Of a stretch of DNA of 64,000 bases, positions 50,217 through 62,185 are shown in pieces. A program made the position numbers and the translations under genes. The stretch is from Planococcus citri (taxonomy: Eukaryota; Arthropoda; Insecta; Hemiptera; Pseudococcidae), in the NCBI RefSeq assembly GCF_950023065.1, contig NC_088678.1:30432580-30496579 (forward strand). Direction: 5' to 3'. Under the pieces are notes generated by a model. It was given only the letters and a program-made list of their open reading frames with translations. It searched no databases and was not told where the DNA came from. Within the stretch, counting starts at the first letter, position 1. The number at the start of each line of letters is the position of its first letter.

Positions 50217-51890
50217 CTAACAAGGAAACGTCATGAGGTGTCACACTCCGATTTGAACGGGACAGCGATTTTTGGAAAGAGCATAGTCTAAAACCCCCAA
50301 AACCAAATTTTCAGCTGCCCAAGTTCATTTTTCGATTTTTGGTGAATTTTTGAAAATTCAAAATTGACTGTTTTTGGGAATTTATGCTTTTTTTTAAAAG
50401 TACGTACTTGATCAGTAAAAATGGTCAAAATAAGTCCCAAAACTAATATTAATTACCCAAATCCAAATTTTACCATTTCCAGCCATTCTGGAGCCTCCAG
50501 CGCGATTTTTCAATTTCTCCAGAATTTTGAATTTGCTCCTGAAGACGTGAATATGAAGTTGGGCAGCTAAAAATCGAGTTGTATATTACAATCGACCTGT
50601 TCAACGAGTTTATCTACATTTGAGCTGATTTTGGGGGTGACACCTCAAGAGTGGTTTTTTGACCAGCTTTTTTCAAAATTAAAAAATCCAACAAATCAAA
50701 AGTTTCCCGTTTGTGTGGAAATTTTTGAAATTCACGCAAATCGTTGTATTTTGTCCAAAACTGACCTCCCCAAATCCAAATTTCACAATTTCCAGTCATT
50801 CTTGAGCCTCCAGCGCGATTTTTCAATTTCTCCAGAATTTTGAATTTGCTCCAGAAGACGTGAATATGAAGTTGGGCAGCTAAAAATCGAGTCGTATATT
50901 ACACTCGACCTGTTTAATGAGCTTATCTACATTTGAGCCGATTTCGGGAGTGACACCTCAAGACTGGTTTTTTGACCAGCTTTTTTCAAAATTAAAAAAT
51001 CAAAAAAATCAAAAGATAACCGTTTGTGACGAAATTTTTGAAATTTGTGCGAATCGCTGTATTTCTTCAAGAACTAACCCCCGGAGCGCAAATTCTACCA
51101 TTTCCAGCCGTTTTGGAGCGAGAGTGACTCCTCAAAAAACCACTCTTGAGTTGTCACTCCCAAAATTGGCTCAAATGTAGATAAACTCGTTTAACAGGTC
51201 GAGTGTAATATACCACTCGATTTTTAGCTGCCCAACTTCATATTCACGTCTTCTGGAGCAAATTCAAAATTCTGGAGAAATTGAAAAATCGCGCTGGAGG
51301 CTCCAGAATGGCGGGAAATTGTGAAATTTGGATTTGGGGGATTAGTTTTTGACAAAATACAGCGATTTACGTGAATTTTGAAAATTTCCACATAAACGGA
51401 AAACTTTTGATTTTCTGGATTTTTGAATTTTGAAAAAAACTGGTCAAAAAACCACTCTTGAGGTGTCACTCCCAAAATCGGCTCAAATGCAGATAAACTC
51501 GTTAAACAGGTCGAGTGTAATATACAATTAGATTTTAGCTGCCCAACTTCATATTCACGTCTTCTGGAGCAAATTCAAAATTCTGGAGAAATTGAAAAAT
51601 CGCGCTGGAGGCTCCAGAATGGCTGGAAATGGTAAAATTTGGATTTGAGTAATTAATATTAGTTTTGGGATTTATTTTGATCATTTTTACTGATCAAGTA
51701 CGCACTTTTTTAAAAAAAAGCATAAATTCCCAAAAACAGTCAATTTTGAATTTTCAAAAATTTGCCAAAAATCGAAATATGGACCTGGGCAGCTAAAAAT
51801 TTGGTTTTGGGGGTCTTAGACTATGCTCTTTCCAAAAATCGCGGTCCCGTTCAAATCGGAGTATGACACCTCAAGAGGTTCCCTTGTAAG
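50217..51890. mobile_element. Foldback family B, complete copy (1.67 kb)
   Basis: Ends CTAACAAGGAAACG (left) and GGTTCCCTTGTAAG (right), inverted. Between them are the same landmarks in mirrored order, including GATCAGTAAAAATG...TCAAAATAA near 50412 and its complement near 51670. Internal subunits of about 300 bases, each with CTCAAGAGTGGTTTTTTGA, GGCAGCTAAAAATCGAGTTG and a CTGGAGSCTCCAG palindrome, occur in both orientations. No coding sequence or transposase is credible; ORFs in the subunits are by-products. Confidence 0.88.
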
Positions 51891-53782
51891 ATTATGGTTA
51901 TTGGGATTCAAGATCATACTCATGATGAAATCATCGATAGAATAAATAAAAATATGATTTGATTCAGCGCCTAATTTTCAACTATTCAGAAAATTTAAAT
52001 TGTTGAAACTTTGAGCTTTAGTGGGTAGTAGGGAAGGGTGTGAACATTGATTCTAAAATTTTCCTACGTCTTGTTGAAGTCATTTACCTATCCATGATGT
52101 TTTTTTTAGGCTATATAATAACCAAGAAAAGTTGAAGAACAACCCACCTTAGAAGAGACTCTGGTCATATTAAGCTTCTGTTGACGACTGACGTGGAAAA
52201 AATTATCCAATCTCGAAAAGAAAAACAATTATTAAAACCTCTCGTGTTTATGTAAATAACGAATTCAAACTCTATAGTATAACTTCGACTGTGTTGACGT
52301 TTTTAAAGAAATTCCGGTTTCGTCGCTGTATGAATATTCGTTGATTTGATATGTATTAGTTATACCTACTCCACAGCCAAGTGTGGTATTTTGTAGATTC
52401 ATATGCTCGTAGTAGGTATTATACGAAAGCAACAAGTACGATGGGTATATAGTTAATAGTCCATTTGTATATACGTGACAAGCCGTCAAAGCTGTGAAAC
52501 CCAAAGCACATATAAGCGGGATACCGGCTGCCTAAAAGTACCTATGTACGCGTATACTAGAGTAAATGAAAAAGCCGCCAATGGTGTATTCGCCTCGACC
52601 AGCGGCATCGCATATTACTCGCATCTCCCGCGGATCCTCGTTAATGACTCTATGATTACTACTGCCGTGTCATTCTTTATGAAAAGCTGTTTCATTAACT
52701 GATAATCAACGAGTTGCTTTGACCTGTTTGATAAATCGTACACCTATATCGCGTACAGACGCGCGCTTCTCGAATCGTTCGCGAACTCAGTTCTTTTGAG
52801 AAAAAGTTTTTTTTTTATCTCAAAAAACTACCCAGAGAACCCAGATTTCAAAATGACATAAAATTCGCTTCTTCTTCTTCTAGCGCCTTATCACGAACGT
52901 GTGTTCTGGAAGCAGCGAGAAGTGAACGCCGAAAGACCCTCCAAAAAGATAAGCCTCTCGCTATTGTTGACAAAACAGAATTTCGTGTATTGTGCTTGGA
53001 AATTAGGCCGATGATATAGGTTCAAAGGTACGCGGACATGTAGTCTGGAACGATATCGCCCTTCGTGGTGTTATAACTAATAGAATTTATAGTAGCTGTT
53101 TATACACGTTGGTTGCTGGCTCCTTTCGAAAATCTACCATATAATAATAGTATAATACCGGCAAAAGAAACCGCCTTGTTTGTGTTTCTTTCCGACAAAG
53201 CTAGTTAAACAATATACCAAGATATCAGGAATCCGCGGTCTGTTTTTTGCCTCATCGTAACAATACAATGTAAAAGTACATAGTGCTCCTATACTTATAG
53301 TACACCGTGTAGGTACCGGGTACCCCGTACCCGAAGCTGCGGGTACGGTAGGTGTGTGCTCCGTATTAAAGTTATTCTTACCGCTTTATCCTGCAAGTTT
53401 TCGGCTTGGTTGAGGTTTTTAAAAAATTATTCCTAGTTTGACGAAGGCAGAAGTGTGTTGGAAGTTGATGCCTGTGGCTGCGAAGTTGGAAGGTGCCTGT
53501 GGATGTTTTTGAAAAGGCTGGTAAATGGGGATATTGAAAGAAAGAGAGAAGAAGGGTACAAACTACTCGTACAATTGGTTGATTTTTTTTATCGGCAACC
53601 TTAAGCTGTTCAAGAGGGGAGAGGAAGGTTGAATAATGAATATGGATCCGAAAATTTGAAATTTCTCCCAAAAACGTCTCTTTGAGGTCATTTAATCCAC
53701 AAATTTTTGTCGAGTACACAGATATTTATAAGAAGGTAGGATTGGGAGAAGATGGGTAAGATGGCTCTTTTATCTACATTAC
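51891..53782. other. Non-coding stretch; GC-richer 52490-53060
   Basis: No gene recognised. The 52490-53060 patch is GC-richer, with AACTGATAATCAACG-type AT cores, and could be regulatory. The ORF at 52475-52702 has no identifiable product. A palindromic GGTACCGGGTACCCCGTACC lies near 53313. Confidence 0.4.
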
Positions 53783-55181
53783 CTATACAAGGGAACCTCT
53801 TGAGATGTCCGCCTCCGATTTGAACGGGACCGCGATTTTTTGAAAGAGCATGGTCTAAAACCCCCACAACCAAATTTTCAGCTACCCAACTTCATTTTTC
53901 GATTTTTGGCGAATTTTTGAGAATTCAAAATTGACTGTTTGGTGATTTATACTTTTTTCAAAAAAGTACGTACATGATCAATGATCAGTAAAAATGATCA
54001 AAATAAATCCTAAAACTGATATTAATTCCCCAAATCCAAATTTCGTAATTTCCAGCCATTCTGGAGGCTCCAGCGCAATTTTTCAATTTCTCCAGAATTT
54101 TCAATTTGCTCCAGACGACGTTAATATGAAGTTGGGCAGCTGAAAATCGGGTTGTATGTTATACTCGACCTGTTTAACGAATTTATCCGCATTTGAGCCG
54201 ATTCTGGAGGGGACACCTCAAAAGTGGTTTTTTGACCAGCTTTTTTTCAAAATCAAAATATTCAAAAATCAAAAATTTTCCGTATGCGAGAAAATTTTCA
54301 AAATTTGCGCGAATCGCAGTATTTTGTCATGAACTAACCCCACGAGGACGAATTTCGCCATTTACAACAATTCTGGAGGCTCCAGCGCGATTTTTCAATT
54401 TCTCCAGATTTTTGAATTTGCTCCGGAAGGCGTGGATATGAACTTGGGCAGCTAAAAATCGAGTTCTGTGTTATGCTCGACCTGTTTAACGAGTTTATCC
54501 ACATTTGAGCCGATTCTGGAGGGGACACTTCAAGAGTGGTTTTTTGACCAGCTTTTTTTCAAAATAAAAATATTCAAAAATCAAAAATTTCTCGTTTGCG
54601 AGAAAATTTTTGAAATTTGCGCGAATCGCTGTATTTTGTCATTAATTAACCCCACGAGAGTGAATTTCGCCATTTCCAGCCTTTCTGGGGCCTCCCTTTA
54701 ATTTTTGGATATTTTTATTATGAAAAAAGCTGGTCAAAAAACCCCTCTTGAGGTGTCCCCTCCAAAATCGGTTCAAATGTGGATAAATTCGTTAAAGAGG
54801 TCGGGTATAATACGCAACTCGATTTTTAACTGCCCAACTTCATATTCACGCCTTCTGGAGCAAATTGAAAATTCTGGAGAAATTCAAAAATCGCGCTGGA
54901 GACTCAAGAATGGCTGGAAATGACGAAATTTGGATTCGGGGAATTAATATCAGTTTTAGGATTTATTTTGATCATTTTTACTGATCATGTACGTACTTTT
55001 TTGAAAAAAAGTATGAATTACCAAAAACAGTCAATTTTGAATTTTCAAACGTTCGCCAAATATCGAGATATGAAGTTGGGGAGCTGAATATTCGGTTGTG
55101 GGGGCTTCAGACTATGCTCTTTCCAAAAATCGCGGTCCCGTTCAAATCGGAGGCGGACGCCTCTAGAGGTTCTCTTGCTAG
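53783..55181. mobile_element. Foldback family B, complete copy (1.40 kb)
   Basis: Ends CTATACAAGGGAACC and GGTTCTCTTGCTAG. The left arm has two subunits in direct order (GTTTTTTGACCAGCTTTTTT near 54227 and 54539), followed by the mirrored right arm with AAAAGCTGGTCAAAAAAC near 54725. Compared with the 50.2 kb copy the terminal words have drifted (TGTCCGCCTCCG instead of TGTCACACTCCG), so several subfamilies exist. Confidence 0.88.
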
Positions 55182-56262
55182 TTCGAATTTTAACGCCTTG
55201 CCTTCGGCAGCTCGTGGCGCTGATATCAGTGTGTAGCTGACTTTGGGATACAAAAAAAAAATTCAGTCACTTTCTGACATTATGTCAGGCTTGATCGACT
55301 TTCAGAGACATTGATTTTTGAAAACGGGAAAAAATATTCTTGGTTTTCTGACATTATGCCAGACTTTAAAAAACTGGAAACAAAATCGATCAATCGATGT
55401 GAGGTTGATTTGGAAAACTTGGAGAAAAACATGTTGACTTTCTGACAATGTGTTAGACTTGGCAGAAAAAATTGAAAAATTACCAAAATTATACGAGGTA
55501 CCCATTACCTGTTAATTGACTTTCAAAAACGATTTTCAGATTATTTTTCAAACGTTTTTCAAAAATTTGGAATTTTGAACATTGAGTCAACTTGAACAAG
55601 AAATATATCCATAATTTAAAACTCTCCTTAGAGAGGAGACTTTATCTTCTGCCAATTTCAAATATTCCTCCCCCCCCCACACCAAAAAAAATCAAATTTG
55701 ATAGCGACTTCCTTTTTAGTGAACCAAATTTCAGTTCAATTGGGTTTGGTGATAGCAAAATTTTATTCGTAAAAAAGACATCTGAAAGCTTTAAAAATTT
55801 GCCTCAAATGCATACTTAATTTTACGAGAAATGTAATTTTCAAAAATTTTCTCGAAGTTTCAAAACAACTCAAAACGATTTGAAACAACTTCAATTCGAT
55901 TTAGAGCAGGTAAAAGAGACCGGGGAGAACAATAGAGAGCATACAAATCAAATTTCAACTTCTACACGGTTATTTTAGGATAATTGGATACCATTACTTT
56001 TTTCCATTTTCAGAGCAAATCAAAAAATTCTCCAAAATTCAAGAAATGGGCTTAAAGACTGAAATTTTGGCTGATTATTAGATACTTTTGCATATATTCT
56101 TTTGATTAAATTAAATTTAGATTTCAGATACAAAATTTTCAGAATTTCGGATACCTCTCACTGTTAAGTGGGCCAACAGTGTTTGTCAAAAAATTTAAAA
56201 AATTGCAAAAAAAAACATACCTTATTTTGGCCATGCTTTACAAATTTTCGATCAAAATCAAT
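55182..56262. other. Non-coding stretch; no gene recognised
   Basis: Contains three imperfect direct copies of a TTTCTGACATTATGTCAGAC-like word (near 55268, 55345 and 55439), spaced about 80-95 bases apart. Nothing coding was seen. Confidence 0.5.
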
Positions 56263-56273
56263 ACTAGATCAAT
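56263..56273. repeat. Target-site duplication, left copy (ACTAGATCAAT)
   Basis: The 11-bp word recurs at 57172-57182. It overlaps the start of the TCAA repeat tail. Confidence 0.8.
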
Positions 56274-57171
56274 CAATCAATCAATCAATCAATCAAGCTT
56301 TATTTTACAAGTGTTACAAATTCAACTATATATAGATAACACTCGTGGCCGTAAGAAAGGGCAAAAGCCTCCCCCAGCCTGCACCATTCTTTCCTGTCCT
56401 GGGCGATCTTTTGAAATTGGTGATGGGTCAGTAGTTTCCTGAAGTCGTCCCTCCACCTAGCCCTCTGTTTCCCTTGCCTTCTTGCCCCTGTATTGAACCA
56501 GAAAGTGACTTTTTGTGTCCATCTGTTGTCCCTTAATCTGGCCACATGGCCCCCACCCCCATTTTTTGGATTTTATCAGTTTGATTGCGTTCCGATTATT
56601 TTTTAATTTCATTTTAATTGTTTTGAGTTTAATCCGATCTTTTTTTTTTAAATTTAGCATGGATCTTTCCATTGAATTTTGAGTAGTTCTTATTTTTTGT
56701 TCTATTTTTTTTGATATTGTCCATGTTTCAGAGCCATACGTAAGAGTTGGGAAGACACATGTGATGAAAGTTTCACTTTTTATTTTTGCTGAGAAGGGAC
56801 CTTTGAAAATAAATTTTAGCAGTCTGGAGGAGGTGTTCGGAGATCTGGGATGGGGAAAAAAGGCGTTTAAAAATTAATGGGGAGTACTTGAGCGACCTGA
56901 GATTCGCAGATGATGCAACACTGGTATGTAGCAGGGTCAAAACAGGAGATTGAAAAAATTATAGCAGAACTGAATGAAAGGGGACGAAACGCAGGTTTGG
57001 CAATGAATTTATCAAAAACAAAATTACTTAACAATGTGGGTCAAAGCTATGACATAGCCATAAATGGAGAAAAATTGAAACTGTAGAATGTGTAATCTAT
57101 CTTGGACAAAAAATTTCATGCAAAAACAATCAAATAGAAGAAGTTGAAAGAAGAATAACTCTGGTTTGGTC
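56274..57171 (-). mobile_element. Non-LTR retrotransposon with inverted 5' segment (twin priming)
   Basis: The left part, minus strand 56274 to about 56818, has a (TTGA)n tail, an AATAAA-type signal and an ORF2 C-terminal region (PTLTYGSETWTISKK, MERSMLN, then RLRDNRWTQKVTFW and RWRDDF). The right part, about 56819-57171, reads on the plus strand and encodes the RT region upstream of that (GVKINGEYLSDLRFADDATL, ending VERRITLVW). In element order the right part ends almost where the left part begins. An 11-bp duplication flanks the whole. This is the arrangement produced by twin priming. In-frame stops and frameshifts make it inactive. Confidence 0.85.
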
Positions 57172-57182
57172 ACTAGATCAAT
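57172..57182. repeat. Target-site duplication, right copy (ACTAGATCAAT)
   Basis: Exact match to 56263-56273, next to the end of the inverted RT segment. Confidence 0.8.
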
Positions 57183-58723
57183 AGGAGTCAGTAAATACTT
57201 TTTTCTCTGGTCATGAGGGACTAACAATTTTTTCAGATTTTTCTTTAATTTTTATTCGAGAAAATATTCAAAACTTTTTTTCAATCATATACTTTCAGAT
57301 TTTCACGTTTTTTCTCAGTTTATTACGTATCACTTGAGAAAATTTTAAAAAAATTCAAATTCCTATTAAAAAGAAAAAATAAATTGAAATTTTCAAAATT
57401 TTGATTTAAAAGATGAAAAAAGGGCTTTCCTCAAGTATATCAATATTATTTCCATGAAATTTTTGTTGTTTGCATTCTACATCATTAAAGAATCAAATCA
57501 TCAAAATTCCAAAAGAAGAAGAAAACGAACGAGAAATTTTTAATTTAATTATAAAATGGAAAAGCAGGACAATTTTTCAACGAGGGATGGAAGAGTTAGA
57601 ATTGTATCAGTATAGAAAAGTTTTTTTGAAAATCAAAATTCTAATAAAGTGAGGATGAGACTGAGAACAAATAAAATTTTAATGATTAAAAATTGTAAAA
57701 AACTGGAAAAGTATAGGGAAGAGCCGAACTTTAAGAAGAATCTTCTATCAAATATTTCAATTTTTGAGGCGAGGGGGAAGGCATCAAAATTTTTGCAAAA
57801 AAATAGATAAAATTGTTTGAAGTTTAATTTGAAAATGGTAAAAAGCAGAGGTTCAATTTTTGCAAAAATAAAAAAGCAGCGGGAAAGCAGGATAGCAGGA
57901 CACATGAGGAAAAAAGAAGCCAAATGCAGAATAAGCGCGATTGTTAGACAGTAATTAGACACCCTGTGATTTCATTTCTACTCAAATGTTCAGCTCTTGA
58001 GCATTTTTCTTTCAAGTTGCACAATTTCCAAAATTTTTCCATTAATTTTTCGTCATGTAAGTACAGAAAAAAAGTACAAAAAATTGTATATTTGAGTAGA
58101 GTTGGGGAGATTTTTGCCTGGGTACCCAGTTTGCATTTTCTTAGATTTGTGGTTCATCAGCTCTAAGTAAATGATTCAGAATATCAAACTCGATACAAGA
58201 TTAAATTTTTAGCTTGTGTTTATCAATACTTATCTTATAAATGAAGTAGACCCCATCGTAAAAAAAAATGAAGCAAAATCCCGAACAAAACCTAACCTCT
58301 GAGAGGAGGTACTTATGAGTTCTAAACATTTCCCAACACGTCAGTTATATTATTTTCTCTTCGAGAAAGGTCTTCTCTAATTTCAACATAATGTCACCTT
58401 TCTTTTTCTTTTAGCTTCTAACGGTACCTATTTGAAATGGCCAGTCCACTAGGAAAAAACTCCATCGATACAATAATTAATATATGTACAAAAAAAAAGC
58501 AAAATACCGTTGCAATATTGGTCGCACACGATACTTCGAGTGAGAAAAAAAGGTAAAACAACAATGGAAAAGAGTTAAGATTTCGAAAATCCCTAAAGGT
58601 TATTAAAAATAAAACACACATAAGGGGGTATCGCTATTCTATTCGGTTTCGAGCCCAGAAAGGATGTCATTTCACGTAGCCAGTTATCAAGAATACCGAG
58701 TGACGAGTGCCTACCATAACATA
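57183..58723. other. Non-coding stretch; no gene recognised
   Basis: AT-rich. Opposing ORFs (57470-57652, 57633-57962) have Lys/Phe-rich products expected by chance at this composition. Confidence 0.5.
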
Positions 58724-58732
58724 TATATAAAG
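58724..58732 (+). promoter_or_regulatory. TATA-like box upstream of the 58773 ORF
   Basis: TATATAAAG at 58724-58732, followed by initiator-like TCAATTG (58749) or TCATTAG (58760) and then the ATG at 58773. The spacing is acceptable but not ideal for either start. Confidence 0.3.
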
Positions 58733-58772
58733 ATGAAAGTTTAAAAAATCAATTGTATCTCATTAGGCGTCA

Positions 58773-59018
58773 ATGAAAATGAACGCTTTTAGGATCTACA
58801 AAGACCGATACTTCTGCCACCGTTTCGTTCCGTTTGTTGTTAACGGTAAAGCTAATTTTCCAGAAGTATTGAAATTAATTTGCTCGCGGTTAAAGGTACC
58901 TTTGGCGAATATGCGCAAACAATACTTGTTTACAGCGGTAGACTATAATATGAAACCAGTCGTAGATTTTATTAGAAGACTAACTGGCGCCCGTTCAATT
59001 TTACCACCCACGTTATAA
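58773..59018 (+). CDS. Small ORF, 81 codons, unidentified; mTERF-like pattern possible
   Basis: ATG at 58773, ending TTATAA. The product has mixed, non-repetitive composition unlike the chance ORFs around it (FCHRFVPFVVNGKANFPEVL, KLICSRLKVPLANMRK, DYNMKPVVDFIRRLTG). The spacing of F-P-x-V-L, an amphipathic helix and N-x-K-P-x-V-x-F-I is reminiscent of one mTERF repeat (mitochondrial transcription/translation factors), but one repeat is too little to assign the family. The frame is open upstream to a TCATTAG, so it could also be a 3' exon instead of a one-exon gene. It has two internal donor-like sites (G|GTAAAG, AAAG|GTACCT). Real-gene status is uncertain. Confidence 0.4.
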   Translation: MKMNAFRIYKDRYFCHRFVPFVVNGKANFPEVLKLICSRLKVPLANMRKQYLFTAVDYNMKPVVDFIRRLTGARSILPPTL

Positions 59019-59832
59019 CCTGACAGATAGATACGTACGATATAACTACTTGGAAAAGAGAAAACGGTACAAGCTACCTCCCGTTGTTAGTGCTTACCTA
59101 TAGTTGAAGAGTATCTTTTCAAAATGTCTACTAAAAAGTATAGGGTTAAATTTCAAAGATTGAAAAAAAAAGTCTACGTCCGTATCTCCGTATAATCTGC
59201 CGTTATTGTAAATGTACAGTAGGTACATGGTACAGTATGTCTAGGTAGCTGAGATGAGATAGTATGTAGTACAAAACGAGGTGTGGATGCGAGTGGTTTT
59301 TTTCCCGAATCATATTTACCCCTTTTTCAGTTGGTAGAATGTTATAAAGAGGTACTAGAAAATAGAAATTGTCGAACACTTCATGTTCATCCTGTAAACG
59401 TACATATGTATTAGGGACTTTTTTGATTCTGTTGAAGGATTTGACTCGATTGTTAGGTCATTGAAATGCATAATGTGTAGTAGGTACCATTCCACATACA
59501 ATAAATTGACAATTCTTTTCATTTGAAGGGATATAGGTACAATTTATAGTTTTTTTTTTTGTTTTTATACCTACTCAGAAGTTTGAAAATTACTCAAAAT
59601 AGGAGGTGAGTCAACATGTTCTCAAAAATGCAATCTTCAAAATAACCATTTTGATAGTTCGCATGAGACCTTTTCAAAAATTCTGTACATCACGACCCAA
59701 GTTTGGACTCAAAATTCTTCAAAAGTGCTCAATTTTTTTTTTGATTTTCTGTCGAAATTTCAACTCATTTTGATCGGTCGCATGACATATTTTTCAAAAA
59801 TCTTGAAAATCATAATTCATAAGTAACCCACG
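59019..59832. other. Non-coding stretch between the small ORF and a foldback element
   Basis: Contains several GTAGGTAC words and poly(T). No exon recognised. The 59600-59800 segment resembles 61140-61380 (CCCAAGTTTGGACTC..AATTC, TTTCTGTCGAAATTT), a short direct repeat flanking the foldback copy. Confidence 0.5.
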
Positions 59833-61132
59833 CTTACAAGGGAATCTCTTGAGGTGACACACTCCGATTTGAACGGGACCGCAAATTTTGGAAAGAGCAT
59901 AGTCTGAAACACCCAAAACCAAATTTTCAGCTGTCCAAGTTCATTTTTCGATTTTTGGCGAATTTTTGAAAATTCAAAATTGACTGTTTTTAGGAATTTA
60001 TACTTTTTTTAAAAAGTACGTACTTGATCAGTAAAAATGGTCAAAGTAAGTCCCAAAACTAATATTAACTATCCAAATTTCACAATTTCCAGCCATTCTG
60101 GAGCCTCCAGCGCGATTTTTCAATTTCTCCAGAATTTTGAATTTGCTCCAGAAGGCGTGAATATGCAGTTGGACAGCTAAAAATCGAGTTGTATGTATAC
60201 TACATTTGAGCCGATTTTGAGAGTGACACTTCAAGAGTGGTTTTTTGAGGTGTCACTGGAAATGGTGGAATTTGCGTTCCGGAGGTTAGTTCTTGAAGAA
60301 ATACAGCGATTCGCACAAATTTCAAAAATTTCCTCACAAACGGTCATCTTTTGATTTTTTGGATTTTTTAATTTTGAAAAAAGCTGGTCAAAAAACTACT
60401 CTTGAGGTGTCACTTCCGAAATCGGCTCAAATGCAGATAAACTCGTTAAACAGGTCGAGTATAATATACAACTCGATTTTTAGCTGCCCAACTGCATATT
60501 CACGCCTTCTGGAGCAAATTCAAAATTCTGGAGAAATTGAAAAATCACGCTGGAGGCTCCAGAATGCCTGGAAATTGTGAAATTTGAATTTGGAGGGTTA
60601 GTTTTGGACAAAATACAGCGATTCGCGTGAATTTCAAAAATTGCCACACAAACGGGAAACTTTTGATTTTTTGGATTTTTCAATTTTGAAAAAAGCTGGT
60701 CAAAAAACCACTTTTGAGGTGTCACTCTCAAAATCGGCTCAAATGTGGATAAACTCGTTAAGCAGGTCGAGTGTAATATACAACTCGATTTTTAGCTGTC
60801 CAACTTCATATTCACGTCTTCTGGTGCAAATTCAAAATTTTGGAGAAATTGAAAAATTGCGCTGGAGGCTCCAGAATGGCTGGAAATTGTGAAATTTAGA
60901 TTTGGGTAATTAATATTAGTTTTGGGACTTACTTTGACCAATTTTACTGATCAAGTACGTACTTCTTAAAAAAAAAGTATAAATTCCTAAAAACAGTCAA
61001 TTTTGAATTTTCAAAAATTCGCCAAAAATCGAAAAATGAACTTGGGCAGCTGAAATTTGGTTTTGGGGGTTTTAGACAACGTTCTTTCCAAAAATCGCGG
61101 TAGTATGGCACCTCAAGAGGTTCCCTCGTTAG
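59833..61132. mobile_element. Foldback family B, complete copy (1.30 kb)
   Basis: Ends CTTACAAGGGAATCTCTTGA and CTCAAGAGGTTCCCTCGTTAG. The left arm is shortened after its first GAGGTGTCAC, then right-type subunits follow at about 60250-60450 and 60580-60890, each with AAAGCTGGTCAAAAAAC and CTGGAGGCTCCAG. The flanking sequences on both sides belong to one related repeat (AAGTTTGGACTC...), which suggests insertion into an older repeat. Confidence 0.88.
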
Positions 61133-62151
61133 ACTCAAAATTCTTTAAAGTGTTCAAAAAAGTTTTTATAGAAATTTTCTGATTTTCTATTAAGATTTTA
61201 ACCCATTATTTTTGATATAGGTTGCATGACACTCTTTCAAAATTCCTATAAATCATGACCCAAGTTTGGACTCGAAATTCCTCAAAAGTGCTCGAAAAAA
61301 AGTTTTGATAGAAATTCTCAATTTTCTGTCGAAATTTTAACCCATTTTGACCGTTTGCACGACACATTTTTCGAAAATCCTGTAAATCATAATATTCCAA
61401 TTTTGAGCTCGAAATCCATGAAAATTGTTCAAAAAATATTTTCGTGGAAAAATTTGAATTTCTCGCGAAAATTCGCCTCATTTTGATAGGTCGCAAAGGA
61501 CATTGAAAATTAATCGTTTTTTTGCAAATTAAATACATTTGTGTCCGCCTGGAAATCGCCCTAATTGCGGAGGCGTTTCTAAAAGTTGATGCAAGAAATC
61601 CTGTCTACCTATCTATGCACAAAGTGTTCAAAAAATCACAAAACTGAGAAATTCGAATTCACAGAGAACTATTTTTGGATGGAAATGTAAAATAATAAAA
61701 ATTGCCTTCAACGAAATCAATAGGTAAATTGAGTAAACTGATTTCAAAAATGCTTGGATTTCAAGAAGAGCCTCAAGTTCTAATGAAATACTCAGCTATT
61801 CATGCTTTAAGATACAATTATTCATTTATTATTTGAACTTTTCAAAAAAAAAAAAAAAAAAAAAAAATGTTTCATGATTATCATTTTTTGGACATCCTGT
61901 TGATCCGTGAGGACTTGAATCAACTCGCTGTAGTGTAGGAAGATACCAACAGATACTTTACATACGGCATTATGGACCTGCTCGTTATCATTTTAATATT
62001 CAAATACCTCCATATCTCATTTAACAAACAGCTCATTCATTATTACTCTTCATTTTTCAAAAATTGGATTTATTTCCAGCAAAAGAAACTTGAGAGGGGA
62101 GACGTCATTTTCTCAACAAAAATTGGAATAAAAATGTCGAGCTGGATGTAA
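61133..62151. other. Non-coding stretch with tandem degenerate repeats
   Basis: At 61140-61500 there are about three degenerate units of 110-120 bases, each with GGTCGCATGACA..TTTTTCAAAAATCCT and CATGACCCAAGTTTGGACTCGAAATTC-like parts (given in pieces). Poly(A) lies at 61844-61867. Nothing coding was seen. Confidence 0.5.
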
Positions 62152-62185
62152 AAATTGGAGGATCCAATTTCTTTCAATCTTCGAG

